Assembly (NCBI GenBank): GCA_934675625.1
Contig: CAKURH010000003.1
Span: forward strand, 1-64,000
DNA from: an uncultured Kiritimatiellota bacterium
Lineage (GTDB): Bacteria; Verrucomicrobiota; Kiritimatiellia; RFP12; UBA1067
DNA length: 64,000 nt
Reading direction: 5' to 3'
A program made the translations under genes and the position numbers. The notes below the pieces were generated by a model, which was not told the origin of the DNA, searched no databases, and saw only the letters and a list, made by a program, of their open reading frames with translations. Shown here piece after piece: positions 25,248-33,511 of this stretch (its first letter is position 1; each line of letters opens with the position of its first letter).

Positions 25248-26245
25248 TCCCCTTCCGTTAACGCTTGCAACAGCCGCTTGCCAAACGTCGTCTTGATTTC
25301 GGATACAGGCTTCAGAATCTTCGGGCAGCGCAAGACGGCCGCCGCATACCCCTTCGCGTCGTCCCCATCGACGAGATAGGCGAGATAGACGAGTTCGGAC
25401 ACTTCCTCCGCCGACAGATGCATCAGCACGGAATTGCCGGCCTGAATGCTTTTCAACCGCTCCATGTGCCGCTCCTTCGGCTCCAAGCCACGCCACGTCA
25501 AGCCCAGAGTTTCGGGAAGCTGATAGTCTACCTGAAAGTCACAGCCTTCGTTCATGCGGAACACGCGATTTGAGAATGCAGCCTCTACCTTGAGTTTCTG
25601 CATGGCCTGCCGTGACACCATGTTTGTGTAGCCAAGACCAAGAATTCCCGTGAGCGTTTTCTCGCTGGGATGCCATTTGTTCGGCTTTAGTCGAGCCATG
25701 TCCAGTTGAGTCTCTGGCGTCAGCAACATCAAGTGAACGAATTCATCCATGTAAGACTGGTATGGGTCATACGGCGGAAGGTATTTCCAGATCATTCGCC
25801 CTGTCACCCAAACACGCTTTCCCGCCCTCGGATTGCTTCGCGTTCCCTCGTCGAAATAGCAAAAACTCGACGGGGGGGCGATGAGGCCAAAAACATCAAA
25901 TAGCGGCGGCAGAGCCTGTGCGCGCCGCGCAGTCTCATAGAGATAGCATCTCCTGTATCCGCCAACGGATACATCGCCCTTCAAGACTTCAACGCAGTAT
26001 TTTTCATGCAGTCCAAGTTCTCGTCCCAGAGCGCGAGTGATCAGTGGCAAGTGCCGCTTGTCCTCTTGATGCGACGGCTCATGCATCAGCGCGATTTGCG
26101 CCCCCCTTAGGCAATTCGTGATTTCAGCGACGACAAATTCTTGAATCTCCGTCGAGGCATCGTCAAATCGGAAAGGCACGGCGTTCCCATCTAGGACAAA
26201 CGCCAGCAGTCCTGACACGACAAATGCGAATCGAATGCATTTCAT
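25223..26245 (-). CDS. Secreted hypothetical protein
   Basis: A 340-residue protein with a clear signal peptide (MKCIRFAFVVSGLLAFVLDGNA). I recognise no domain. The mature part is mixed alpha/beta with a central stretch of aromatic residues (RMIWKYLPPYDPYQSYMDEFVHLMLL) and an alpha-helical end (MHLSAEEVSELVYLAYLVDGDDAKGYAAAVLRCPK) that looks like a HEAT-type hairpin. It begins with an ATGA overlap at the end of the TSP3 protein and overlaps the start of the following small gene, so all three form one unit. Their product might be a secreted complex, which is inference from coupling alone. Confidence 0.65.
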   Translation of the reverse strand: MKCIRFAFVVSGLLAFVLDGNAVPFRFDDASTEIQEFVVAEITNCLRGAQIALMHEPSHQEDKRHLPLITRALGRELGLHEKYCVEVLKGDVSVGGYRRCYLYETARRAQALPPLFDVFGLIAPPSSFCYFDEGTRSNPRAGKRVWVTGRMIWKYLPPYDPYQSYMDEFVHLMLLTPETQLDMARLKPNKWHPSEKTLTGILGLGYTNMVSRQAMQKLKVEAAFSNRVFRMNEGCDFQVDYQLPETLGLTWRGLEPKERHMERLKSIQAGNSVLMHLSAEEVSELVYLAYLVDGDDAKGYAAAVLRCPKILKPVSEIKTTFGKRLLQALTEGECLRRVEA

Positions 26246-29200
26246 GGTTGCTCTCCTTCTTTTACATAGGCCGGATGGACATGATTAATCGGATTGGAAC
26301 CATAGGCTTCCTCATACGAGCAATGGTACCTGTAAGCGGCATTGTAGTTCAAATGGCGTTTGACCGAATATTCCATAAAACCACGGTCTTCAAACCTAAT
26401 CCTCAAGGATTCGGCCAATTCCTGATTCACGGCCCTGGCAATCACCGCATCTGCGTTGTCTTCCGCATCTTGCCGTGTCTCGCCCTTCACAATCCATGTT
26501 GAAGTCACAACATTCTGATTCGAGATCGCCTGTTGCGAAACGAAATACTTTAAGCCCTTTATCGTATAGCAGTCCCCTTGTCCGCCTTGAGATGTCGGAA
26601 CCTCGCCCCTCACTTGTTTGATGTGAAACTCTTCCTCGGCTCGTACCTTGTCCGCATATTGCCCCGTCCATGTAAAGTTCTGTCCGTCCGGTTCGGTATA
26701 GATGGAACCTTCCTCAAACTGAAAGGGCTTGAAGACTATTTCACAATACCAATAGTCTTCGCTTGTCGAATGATAGAACTTCGCCTCTCCGCGATGCGTA
26801 TCGTTTCCAGTCGGTGGCAACACCAAGGAATGCGCATTTGACTCCGGCCATCCGACAGGACATTTCCTTGAAAGGACAGTTAACCCGTTCTCGCGCAAAT
26901 CAAACGCATATTCATGGTGGTATTTGGCGCAATCTCGGTCCGGGAGAACGCCGTACCAATAGATGGGCGATGTCCGCCAAATATGGGTGCCGGTCTTCTC
27001 CGTCGTCACGGTTGTGCCGTGATTGTCATTTACAAGCGTCCCACTTCCAACGGGCCTACAAAGCAATTCAAAGTTTCTGATAGTCAGAGCCGAACCTGTG
27101 ACACAGGGCTCGACACGGACTGTTGCCGTACGGCTGTCGATCAGCTCCCCATCTTGACACACATCATACGGCATTATCCTGTCTGACCGGACGACGAGTT
27201 TGACAACATCCAGATAAGCCGCCTTGCTCTCGCCTGAAAAACGGGTGCTCGTGTTGTCGTCCGTGACGAACAGTCCCTTTGGGTCGTCCAGAAAAACGCC
27301 GGACGTCTGGTCGGTGTCCACCAACAGGAGGCGATAGTCATAATCCGGGTATCCTTCGCCGGAATTTTTGCAAGCCGCCCATCTGAGCTTCACCTCATAC
27401 CGCCAGCCAGGCTTAAGCGCAGCCGTCTTCGTCTCGCACTCGCCATACTCTCGGTTCAGGAACACATGCGAACGCGGTAACGGCCCATTCCCAGAGCCCG
27501 TCACCGGGATGACTGCAAGCGAATACTTCTCGGAACTGCTGCCGCTCGGATCGCCAAACTCCAGACGTACAGGTCTGCAGCTGCCGGGCCTTCCGACGTC
27601 CGACGCATCGAGAGGATCGCTGGCACCCAGAGCCTCGGCACCGTCCGACACGCCATCTCCGTCGGTATCGGATTGATTCGGGTTCGTCCCCCAGTCGTTT
27701 TCTTCGCCATTCGTCAAGCCATCACCATCGGGGTCGGCATCGGCATCATTGTCAGGGTCTGCGTCCGTGTTGTTGTCCACGGTCGGGTCATACCCCGACT
27801 CATCTTCCCAGCCATCCGTCAGCCCGTCACCATCCGTATCAGGCTGTCGCGGATCTGTGCCGAGCAACAGCTCAAAGCCGTCATTCAAGCCATCATAATC
27901 CGTATCAGAACGAAACGGGTCTGTTCTGCGACTGATTTCCGCGCCGTCCTTCAGCCCATCGCCGTCTGTGTCGGGGTTGGTCGGGCTTGTCCCGTACACG
28001 TTCACTTCCTGACCATCCGAGAGCCCGTCCCCATCCGTGTCGGCACGGAGCGGATCCGACCCGTGCCCCAGGCGGTACTCGACCGTCGTCCCCGGCAGGA
28101 TCGGCCCGCGCTCGGCGAAGTCCCACGTCAGGTTGTAGAGCCCGTCCGGCGTGACGATGCGCCGGACCTGCACGCCGACGACGGCATCCGATCCGTCAAG
28201 CCAGACGTCCGACGCAAGGTAGCTCACGCGCACGACGGAACCAGTCCCGCCGGGGACGATGACCTGATAGGTCATCCTGCGGTCGTCGGACGTCCCTCGC
28301 AGCCTCACGTTGCGGTATTCGACGACGAAGCAGCCGTTGCTCTCGACGATCCCCGTCCGCATGCACGACGAGGCGTCGCCGTCGACCAGCGCCGTGCTGC
28401 ACCAGTAGGGCGCAACCAGGATGTCGCCCATGCTGTAGGTCCCCCTGTCCAGCGGCGTCGCGAGTTCGGGGAAGACAAGAGCAACGTTCGATCCGGGCGC
28501 ATCCAGGTACATAACCCCGTTGTCGAAGCACACCGCCTTCGACATCAGGCTGCCAAGGACCGTCAGGCCGTCAGGCAGCGAAGCGATCGCTAACGCCCCC
28601 CAGTAGCTGTGCAGACCCTCTCCGTATGAGGTTCCGTAGACCGTCGCCCAGCCCGACGTGTCGTACCACTCGAAAGCGTCCGTCCTGACGATGCATCCCG
28701 TCTCCACGCCGTCCGCGAGCCCGTCGCCGTCGGTGTCTGCGCCCAGGGGGTCTGTCCCCAGGGCAACCTCATCGCCGTCGCCCAGCCCGTCCCCGTCCGT
28801 GTCGGGGTTCGCGGGGCCTGTCCCCAGCGTCCACGCCTCATAGGCGTCCGAGAGGCCGTCGCCGTCCGAGTCGTCCTGCGTGGCGAGCCGGAAGAACGCC
28901 GCGCGTTCCATCGCGTTCGTCTGGAAGCTGTCAATGCCGATCTCGACAGCCGCGGGGGACTGCGCGCCGGACACGTCGACCTGCGCGAGGCGCGTCCAGC
29001 CGCCCGATGCCAGCTGCCAGTGCCCAAAGACGTCGAGACGGCCGTTGGGCAGGGAGAGGCCGTCCGGCCACGCCACCCCCAGCGTCACCGTGTCAGTTCC
29101 CCTCTCGATTCCATAGAAACAGGGGTTTGTCACCGAAGACAATGTGAGGTTGCTGTCGCTTAATGCGGAGTTGTTGGAGGCGGGGAGGCGCGGAGGGTCT

Positions 29201-29523
29201 TTGACAGGATTTACAGGATTTGAGGCGTTTGGCGTATCCGTCTCGGCAATCCTGTCAATCTTGTCAATCCCGTCTAAAAAACCACCCGCCGCTTCGGCGC
29301 ACCGTTCCTTGTACGTCCGCGTCACCGAGCCCTCCATCGTCGCAAAGGCCATGAAGCCGCCGAGGACGAAGACCGTCGGCCAACCAAGCCGCCGGACCGC
29401 CGCGCGCACACGGGCGGAACAGCGCGACAGGCCAAGCGCCAGCGCGGCAAGGGCGACACCGCCCAAGCCAAGGCAACAGCCCCACAGCACGACCGAGTCG
29501 AAAGCCGCTCGATCCATCGTCAC
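26242..29523 (-). CDS. Membrane-anchored surface protein with TSP3-type calcium-binding repeats
   Basis: A 1093-residue protein. Two hydrophobic stretches near the start (SVVLWGCCLGLGGVALAALALG and WPTVFVLGGFMAFATM) act as signal or anchor. A beta-sandwich with DTVTLGVAWPDGLSL follows, then two blocks of DTDGDGLxDGxE thrombospondin-type-3 repeats (about 217-275 and 487-640) separated by a 200-residue beta-rich domain. The C-terminal 450 residues match nothing I recognise. The repeats bind calcium and stiffen extracellular stalks. The GTG start (29523) overlaps the stop of a 10-codon leader frame. Residues about 85-108 (DKIDRIAETDTPNASNPVNP) are encoded by an inserted hairpin repeat. A role in adhesion or substrate contact is likely but not shown. 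Confidence 0.75.
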   Translation of the reverse strand: MTMDRAAFDSVVLWGCCLGLGGVALAALALGLSRCSARVRAAVRRLGWPTVFVLGGFMAFATMEGSVTRTYKERCAEAAGGFLDGIDKIDRIAETDTPNASNPVNPVKDPPRLPASNNSALSDSNLTLSSVTNPCFYGIERGTDTVTLGVAWPDGLSLPNGRLDVFGHWQLASGGWTRLAQVDVSGAQSPAAVEIGIDSFQTNAMERAAFFRLATQDDSDGDGLSDAYEAWTLGTGPANPDTDGDGLGDGDEVALGTDPLGADTDGDGLADGVETGCIVRTDAFEWYDTSGWATVYGTSYGEGLHSYWGALAIASLPDGLTVLGSLMSKAVCFDNGVMYLDAPGSNVALVFPELATPLDRGTYSMGDILVAPYWCSTALVDGDASSCMRTGIVESNGCFVVEYRNVRLRGTSDDRRMTYQVIVPGGTGSVVRVSYLASDVWLDGSDAVVGVQVRRIVTPDGLYNLTWDFAERGPILPGTTVEYRLGHGSDPLRADTDGDGLSDGQEVNVYGTSPTNPDTDGDGLKDGAEISRRTDPFRSDTDYDGLNDGFELLLGTDPRQPDTDGDGLTDGWEDESGYDPTVDNNTDADPDNDADADPDGDGLTNGEENDWGTNPNQSDTDGDGVSDGAEALGASDPLDASDVGRPGSCRPVRLEFGDPSGSSSEKYSLAVIPVTGSGNGPLPRSHVFLNREYGECETKTAALKPGWRYEVKLRWAACKNSGEGYPDYDYRLLLVDTDQTSGVFLDDPKGLFVTDDNTSTRFSGESKAAYLDVVKLVVRSDRIMPYDVCQDGELIDSRTATVRVEPCVTGSALTIRNFELLCRPVGSGTLVNDNHGTTVTTEKTGTHIWRTSPIYWYGVLPDRDCAKYHHEYAFDLRENGLTVLSRKCPVGWPESNAHSLVLPPTGNDTHRGEAKFYHSTSEDYWYCEIVFKPFQFEEGSIYTEPDGQNFTWTGQYADKVRAEEEFHIKQVRGEVPTSQGGQGDCYTIKGLKYFVSQQAISNQNVVTSTWIVKGETRQDAEDNADAVIARAVNQELAESLRIRFEDRGFMEYSVKRHLNYNAAYRYHCSYEEAYGSNPINHVHPAYVKEGEQP
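27598..28066 (-). repeat. TSP3-type repeat block 2 (C-terminal)
   Basis: About seven consecutive copies of a roughly 20-residue unit with the core DTDGDGLxDG and the tail ExxxGTDPxxP. Variant units DTDYDGLNDG and the DADPDNDADADP run are included. These are calcium-binding loops. Confidence 0.8.
28699..28876 (-). repeat. TSP3-type repeat block 1 (N-terminal)
   Basis: Three units (DSDGDGLSD, DTDGDGLGD, DTDGDGLAD) linked by GTGPANP and GTDPLGA segments. Confidence 0.8.
29201..29267. repeat. inverted-repeat element inside the TSP3 gene
   Basis: TTGACAGGATTTACAGGATTT (29201-29221) and CAATCCTGTCAATCTTGTCAA (29247-29267) are near-perfect inverted copies around a 25-base centre. TTGACAGGATT/ACAGGATT strings of this kind occur as dispersed short palindromic repeats in other bacterial genomes. 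Here the element is in frame and translated within the protein. Confidence 0.65.
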
Positions 29524-29552
29524 GGATCAATCACGGGAACATTGAAACTCAT
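29520..29552 (-). CDS. 10-codon leader ORF upstream of the TSP3 gene
   Basis: ATG at 29552 begins MSFNVPVIDP and ends with TGA, whose bases overlap the GTG start of the TSP3 gene. The extended -10 at 29564-29559 predicts a transcript starting on the A of this ATG, so the leader would be translated as a leaderless message and would deliver ribosomes to the GTG by stop-start coupling. The first 11 bases of the frame are identical to those of the DUF2235 remnant at 24379, together with the promoter. It could also be the stump of a deleted gene. Confidence 0.5.
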   Translation of the reverse strand: MSFNVPVIDP

Positions 29553-29568
29553 GCCCGTATTATACCAT
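29542..29568 (-). repeat. 27-base promoter-plus-start module, copy 2
   Basis: Identical to 24369-24395. It contains TGG-TATAAT (-10 at 29564-29559) and the start of the leader frame. Confidence 0.8.
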
Positions 29569-29608
29569 ACTCATGTCCGTCGATTCTCTAAGGCCCGATG
29601 GATGACAA

Positions 29609-32600
29609 TCACAAGTCCACGGCCTTGGACGGCCTGATCTCATCGGCGAAAAGGGAAACGAAGCCTGTCGCAAACGCATGGCAGCAACTTGCCTGCGGCG
29701 CGTCATGTTCCCACAGTGTTCCGGTGCGGTCTGCCATGTCCGCATAGTAGGCAAGGGCTTCCTTTCGGGCGAGTTCGGGCATTCCCGCACGCGCAAGGCA
29801 GAGGAAGCGCAATTGCATGCCGGGGAAGAGGCCGGCCTTCTTCAGAGAGCCGCGTTCGCCCCGCACCAGACGCCCCCAAAGTTCGGCGTCGCGGACAGAG
29901 TCCGCCGTACCCGTGAAGAACGCATAGTACTGACACGTCTCGGTCGCTTCAGGACGCACGGCAAGTGCGCCATCCTTCCCGCGCACCGCATGGTCACGGA
30001 ACTGGACGCCATCAAATGCCTGTGCCCGGACAGCGGAACGGATCGCATCCGCACGACGGACGCAACACTCCCATCCGTACAGTCGCCCGACCGCATCCAA
30101 TGCGGCGGCATAGAGCATGTTCGCCGGATAGTTCACGTCCTGCACATAGCCGTTTGACGCATCCCAACCGACGAATACCCATGACGGAAGCTTTTCAAGA
30201 AGTCCATCTGCGTTGACATATCCATCAAACCACTTCAACAGCTCCCTCACGCGTCCCTCCAGCAGCTTCGCCGTCTCGCGATCTCCGGTTCGGCGCACAT
30301 AGTCCTCGATTTCAAGGAGGAACCACAGCGCATACGTCGGAATGTAGAGCCCATCCGTATGATCCGACGGATAGCACATCGCCACCATGCCCTTCGGAAG
30401 ATGCGGAAATCCCTTCGCAAGCGCATAGTCGCGAAGGAACGCACGCTCTACCGACGCATTGCCTGCAAGCAACTGCAGACTTGGGCCCGAAAAATAGGAA
30501 TCTCCCAGCCAGCCGGCGCGTTCGCGGCTCGGGCAGTCCATTGGCACGTCCGTTGCGCACTGCGCAAGCGTCCGGGCGGCCGCCGCCAAGACCTTGGCGG
30601 CCACGGGATCCGCCCCCACATAGACGTTGTTGAAAGCCTCGGCATTCCGATAGCGACGCACGACAGGCGCCTTCCACGTCGCCTTGCCGGAGAGCATCGC
30701 CAAGCGGGCAAACTTGAACGTCTGAGGCTCGAAGAACTCCAGCACATATCGCCCCGGGCGCCTGATGTCCCATATTGCGCCGGCCGCGATTTCGATGCGT
30801 AGCGGGTTCACGTCTCCATCAGGCGTACGCAACTCGTCCACGGCCGCCATGAACCGCCCCGGCTCCGTACACGCCAGCTCGACCTGAAGGAATCCAGTGG
30901 TGTTATGCTCTCCGGCATAGAGCTTCGCCGGAACCTTTCGCCCTGCCACGCCAGGCTTGGCCCTACGCCATTTTGCCAGTTCGTGCCACACGTTCACGTC
31001 GCATTCCTCTGCCTTATACCCGCAGAAGACAGGCGGCGCGACATTCTCGAAGCATCGCGTCCTGGGCAAAGGCGTCGATTCGTCGCAGACAATGTCGTAG
31101 GCATCGACCTCGACGAACGACCTGTCGAGACTGAAGTCACAAAGCGGCACCTCCCGTGCGAGAAAGCGCGGCGCGGTGACAGTTTCCAATTCCCGCGACG
31201 GAGCCGGCGCACCGCCGATCAGGTACGCCTCCGAGAAGCCTCTCTGGAAACTGGCTCGCGGCGTCTTGACGATGCGTTCGGATGCCCGTGCCGTCCAGTT
31301 TGTTCCGCCAGTCGCGGAAAGGACTCGCCCGTTTTGCACGACTTCCGCCGCGAGAAACGGAGACTGGTCCATGTACACGAAGTTGTTGCACCGATACGCG
31401 TTCACTTCGACGCGCAGTCGGTTTCTCCCCGCATTCAGCCGAACCGGAAGAGCATCGACACGCGCAAGGCCAGTCGGCGCGCGCGCAGGGCCCGCCGAGA
31501 CGAATGCGCCGTTCAACTCGGCCTTGTAGCAGGACGCGGCCGCAATCCGCAACTCTGCCAGGCCATCCTCAGCCGTCAGTTCCGTCTCGAATGCGAACGT
31601 CTCGTTCATCGTGTCGCCCGCGCCCTTTGGCCACACCGCCTGTGCAGCAAGGAACAGGTCAGGCGCATTGAATTTCTTGTGGTTCAGGAACTCCCAGACG
31701 CGATCCAGCCACGTGTAGCTGCCCGTACCCGGTGCGGCGGCGTTCATGAAGCAGTGATCCCTCGTCGCCAACGTATGCAAATCGCCCTGCACCCCCATGC
31801 GACGCAACTGTTCCCAGCACTTGACCGAATTCATCGCCGCCCATCCGTCCGCATCGCCGTGCAGGAACAGCATCGGACAGGTCGAAAGGTCGAAGGAGAA
31901 CTCCGGCGCGAGACGCGCCGCATCGTCATTGCCGCCCGTGCGATTCGGCTCGTCAAGACCGTCCGTCAGTGCATAGGCCGGATACAGCGCAATGCCCCAC
32001 TGCACATTGCACGGAATAAGATCTGTCTCATCGACCGGCCAATATGACTTGCGCCGAGAACTTGTCGCCCCCATGATCGTGAGATGTCCACCGGCGGACG
32101 CACCCATGATCCCAATGCGGTTCGGATCGAGGTGACGCGCCTCCGCTTCGCGGCGCACGACGCGGACTGCACGCTGAAGATCCTGCCAGGCGCTCGTATG
32201 CTTCGCGAGGCCTGTCGGACGCGGTGTGCGGTATTTGAGCGTCACGACCGTCATGCCCTTCTCGTTCAGGTAGCGTCGCGCCGACGTTACGCCATCCCAG
32301 GAATCCGGACGGTTATCGAAGTAGGCTCCGCCGGAATAGATGATCTGGATGCCCTTGGTGCGAGGCGTCTTCGGAAGATGCCATTCGAGATATGGAACGC
32401 ACTGGTTCGTCTGTGCAGCCGGCATCTTGCCTTCTGGCCAAAGGGGCATCCGTTCGTAGCCACCCCGATCGGCATCATCCGGGAAACGCGCGGCAAGGCC
32501 GACCTCATCGCCGAGCCGTCCATCGAAGTTCATCTGGCGGATGAACTCAAGCGCGCGGTCAAACCAGTGATCCCATGCCGTGCCGTCATCGCCACGGTTC

Positions 32601-33511
32601 ATGTCGCCGTGAAACCCATGCCAGCGATCCGCGAAAAGATGCAGCTCGGCAGGTATCTTCATCCGGCGGAGCTGACGGTATATCTGCGTTGAACCCAAAG
32701 GGGAGAAATCGTCCGCCCCCCCGTGGAACAGGCACATCGGGCAGGTCTTGCCGTCAAACGCAAGCTCTTTCACGAGCGCGACGTCGGGCGCATCTCCCTC
32801 GCGGGCGTTCGGCACGCCCTCGCCGTCTGTCAGCACGTATGCCGCAGCCTGCGGCACGGCGAAGAGCAGGTTGCACGGCAAGGCATCGAGTTCGTCGACC
32901 GGGGCATACGCCGCCGTCTCCGACGATGTGGCCAGAAGGAGGACGAGCTTGGCGCCGGCCGATATTCCCGTGGCGCCGATCTTCTCCGGGCTGAAGCCCC
33001 ACTTCGACGCATGCGCCCGCATGAACCGTATGGCCCTCTGCGCATCTTCCCAGCCGGACTGGTGTATTGCAAGCCCCTTCGGACGAGGTGTACGGTACGT
33101 CAGGTTCGCGACCGTCACGCCCGCGCGGACGAATCTGTCAATGGCCGGCTGCAGGCGTTCCGCGTCACAGCAGGACGAGAAGCCGCCGCCCGAGACCATG
33201 AGCACGGCAAGGTCGGTTCGATTGGACGGATTCGGCGCGTACCAGTCGATGTACGGTCGCCGAAAGTCCTCCGCGCGAAACATCTGGGCACGGGTCTCTT
33301 CCGCCTGCGCGGCGATCTGATGCGGCTGCTCGTCCGGCATCTTGCCTTCGGGCCAGATGTATTCGCGCAGGACTGGCCTTGCCGAAGGCGTCAGCGGCCC
33401 GAACGACGCCCGGTCATCCGGCGAACCCCATGTCCCAAACGCCCAAGACGATGCCGCCGCCACAAGGCAGACGAGTGACACGGCACACTTTCGCACGCAT
33501 TCAGCGTACAT
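29609..33511 (-). CDS. Secreted fusion: two alpha/beta-hydrolase esterase domains plus GH78 alpha-L-rhamnosidase
   Basis: A 1300-residue exported enzyme (signal CAVSLVCLVAAASSWAFG). Residues about 75-330 and 370-650 are two homologous alpha/beta-hydrolase domains of the carbohydrate-esterase/BD-FAE type: nucleophiles Ser184 in GISAGAK and Ser472 in GASAGGH, acids in HGGADD and HGDADG, and histidines in DRWHGF and RDHCF. A beta-sandwich (LRIAAASCYKAELNG) leads into a GH78 (alpha/alpha)6 domain whose signature is DCPSRERAGWLGD with the predicted acid Glu997. GH78 releases alpha-L-rhamnose, and esterases of this type remove acetyl or feruloyl groups. ATG 33511 lies after GGAGAGG and overlaps the stop of the preceding gene. 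It is the last gene of the 39427-to-29609 operon. Confidence 0.85.
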   Translation of the reverse strand: MYAECVRKCAVSLVCLVAAASSWAFGTWGSPDDRASFGPLTPSARPVLREYIWPEGKMPDEQPHQIAAQAEETRAQMFRAEDFRRPYIDWYAPNPSNRTDLAVLMVSGGGFSSCCDAERLQPAIDRFVRAGVTVANLTYRTPRPKGLAIHQSGWEDAQRAIRFMRAHASKWGFSPEKIGATGISAGAKLVLLLATSSETAAYAPVDELDALPCNLLFAVPQAAAYVLTDGEGVPNAREGDAPDVALVKELAFDGKTCPMCLFHGGADDFSPLGSTQIYRQLRRMKIPAELHLFADRWHGFHGDMNRGDDGTAWDHWFDRALEFIRQMNFDGRLGDEVGLAARFPDDADRGGYERMPLWPEGKMPAAQTNQCVPYLEWHLPKTPRTKGIQIIYSGGAYFDNRPDSWDGVTSARRYLNEKGMTVVTLKYRTPRPTGLAKHTSAWQDLQRAVRVVRREAEARHLDPNRIGIMGASAGGHLTIMGATSSRRKSYWPVDETDLIPCNVQWGIALYPAYALTDGLDEPNRTGGNDDAARLAPEFSFDLSTCPMLFLHGDADGWAAMNSVKCWEQLRRMGVQGDLHTLATRDHCFMNAAAPGTGSYTWLDRVWEFLNHKKFNAPDLFLAAQAVWPKGAGDTMNETFAFETELTAEDGLAELRIAAASCYKAELNGAFVSAGPARAPTGLARVDALPVRLNAGRNRLRVEVNAYRCNNFVYMDQSPFLAAEVVQNGRVLSATGGTNWTARASERIVKTPRASFQRGFSEAYLIGGAPAPSRELETVTAPRFLAREVPLCDFSLDRSFVEVDAYDIVCDESTPLPRTRCFENVAPPVFCGYKAEECDVNVWHELAKWRRAKPGVAGRKVPAKLYAGEHNTTGFLQVELACTEPGRFMAAVDELRTPDGDVNPLRIEIAAGAIWDIRRPGRYVLEFFEPQTFKFARLAMLSGKATWKAPVVRRYRNAEAFNNVYVGADPVAAKVLAAAARTLAQCATDVPMDCPSRERAGWLGDSYFSGPSLQLLAGNASVERAFLRDYALAKGFPHLPKGMVAMCYPSDHTDGLYIPTYALWFLLEIEDYVRRTGDRETAKLLEGRVRELLKWFDGYVNADGLLEKLPSWVFVGWDASNGYVQDVNYPANMLYAAALDAVGRLYGWECCVRRADAIRSAVRAQAFDGVQFRDHAVRGKDGALAVRPEATETCQYYAFFTGTADSVRDAELWGRLVRGERGSLKKAGLFPGMQLRFLCLARAGMPELARKEALAYYADMADRTGTLWEHDAPQASCCHAFATGFVSLFADEIRPSKAVDL

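Noticed and set aside
27598..28066. Regular repeats that could suggest a CRISPR array
   Set aside because: The periodicity is that of TSP3 protein repeats (DTDGDG codons), inside an open frame, with no constant repeat/variable spacer pattern. No CRISPR array or cas gene is present.
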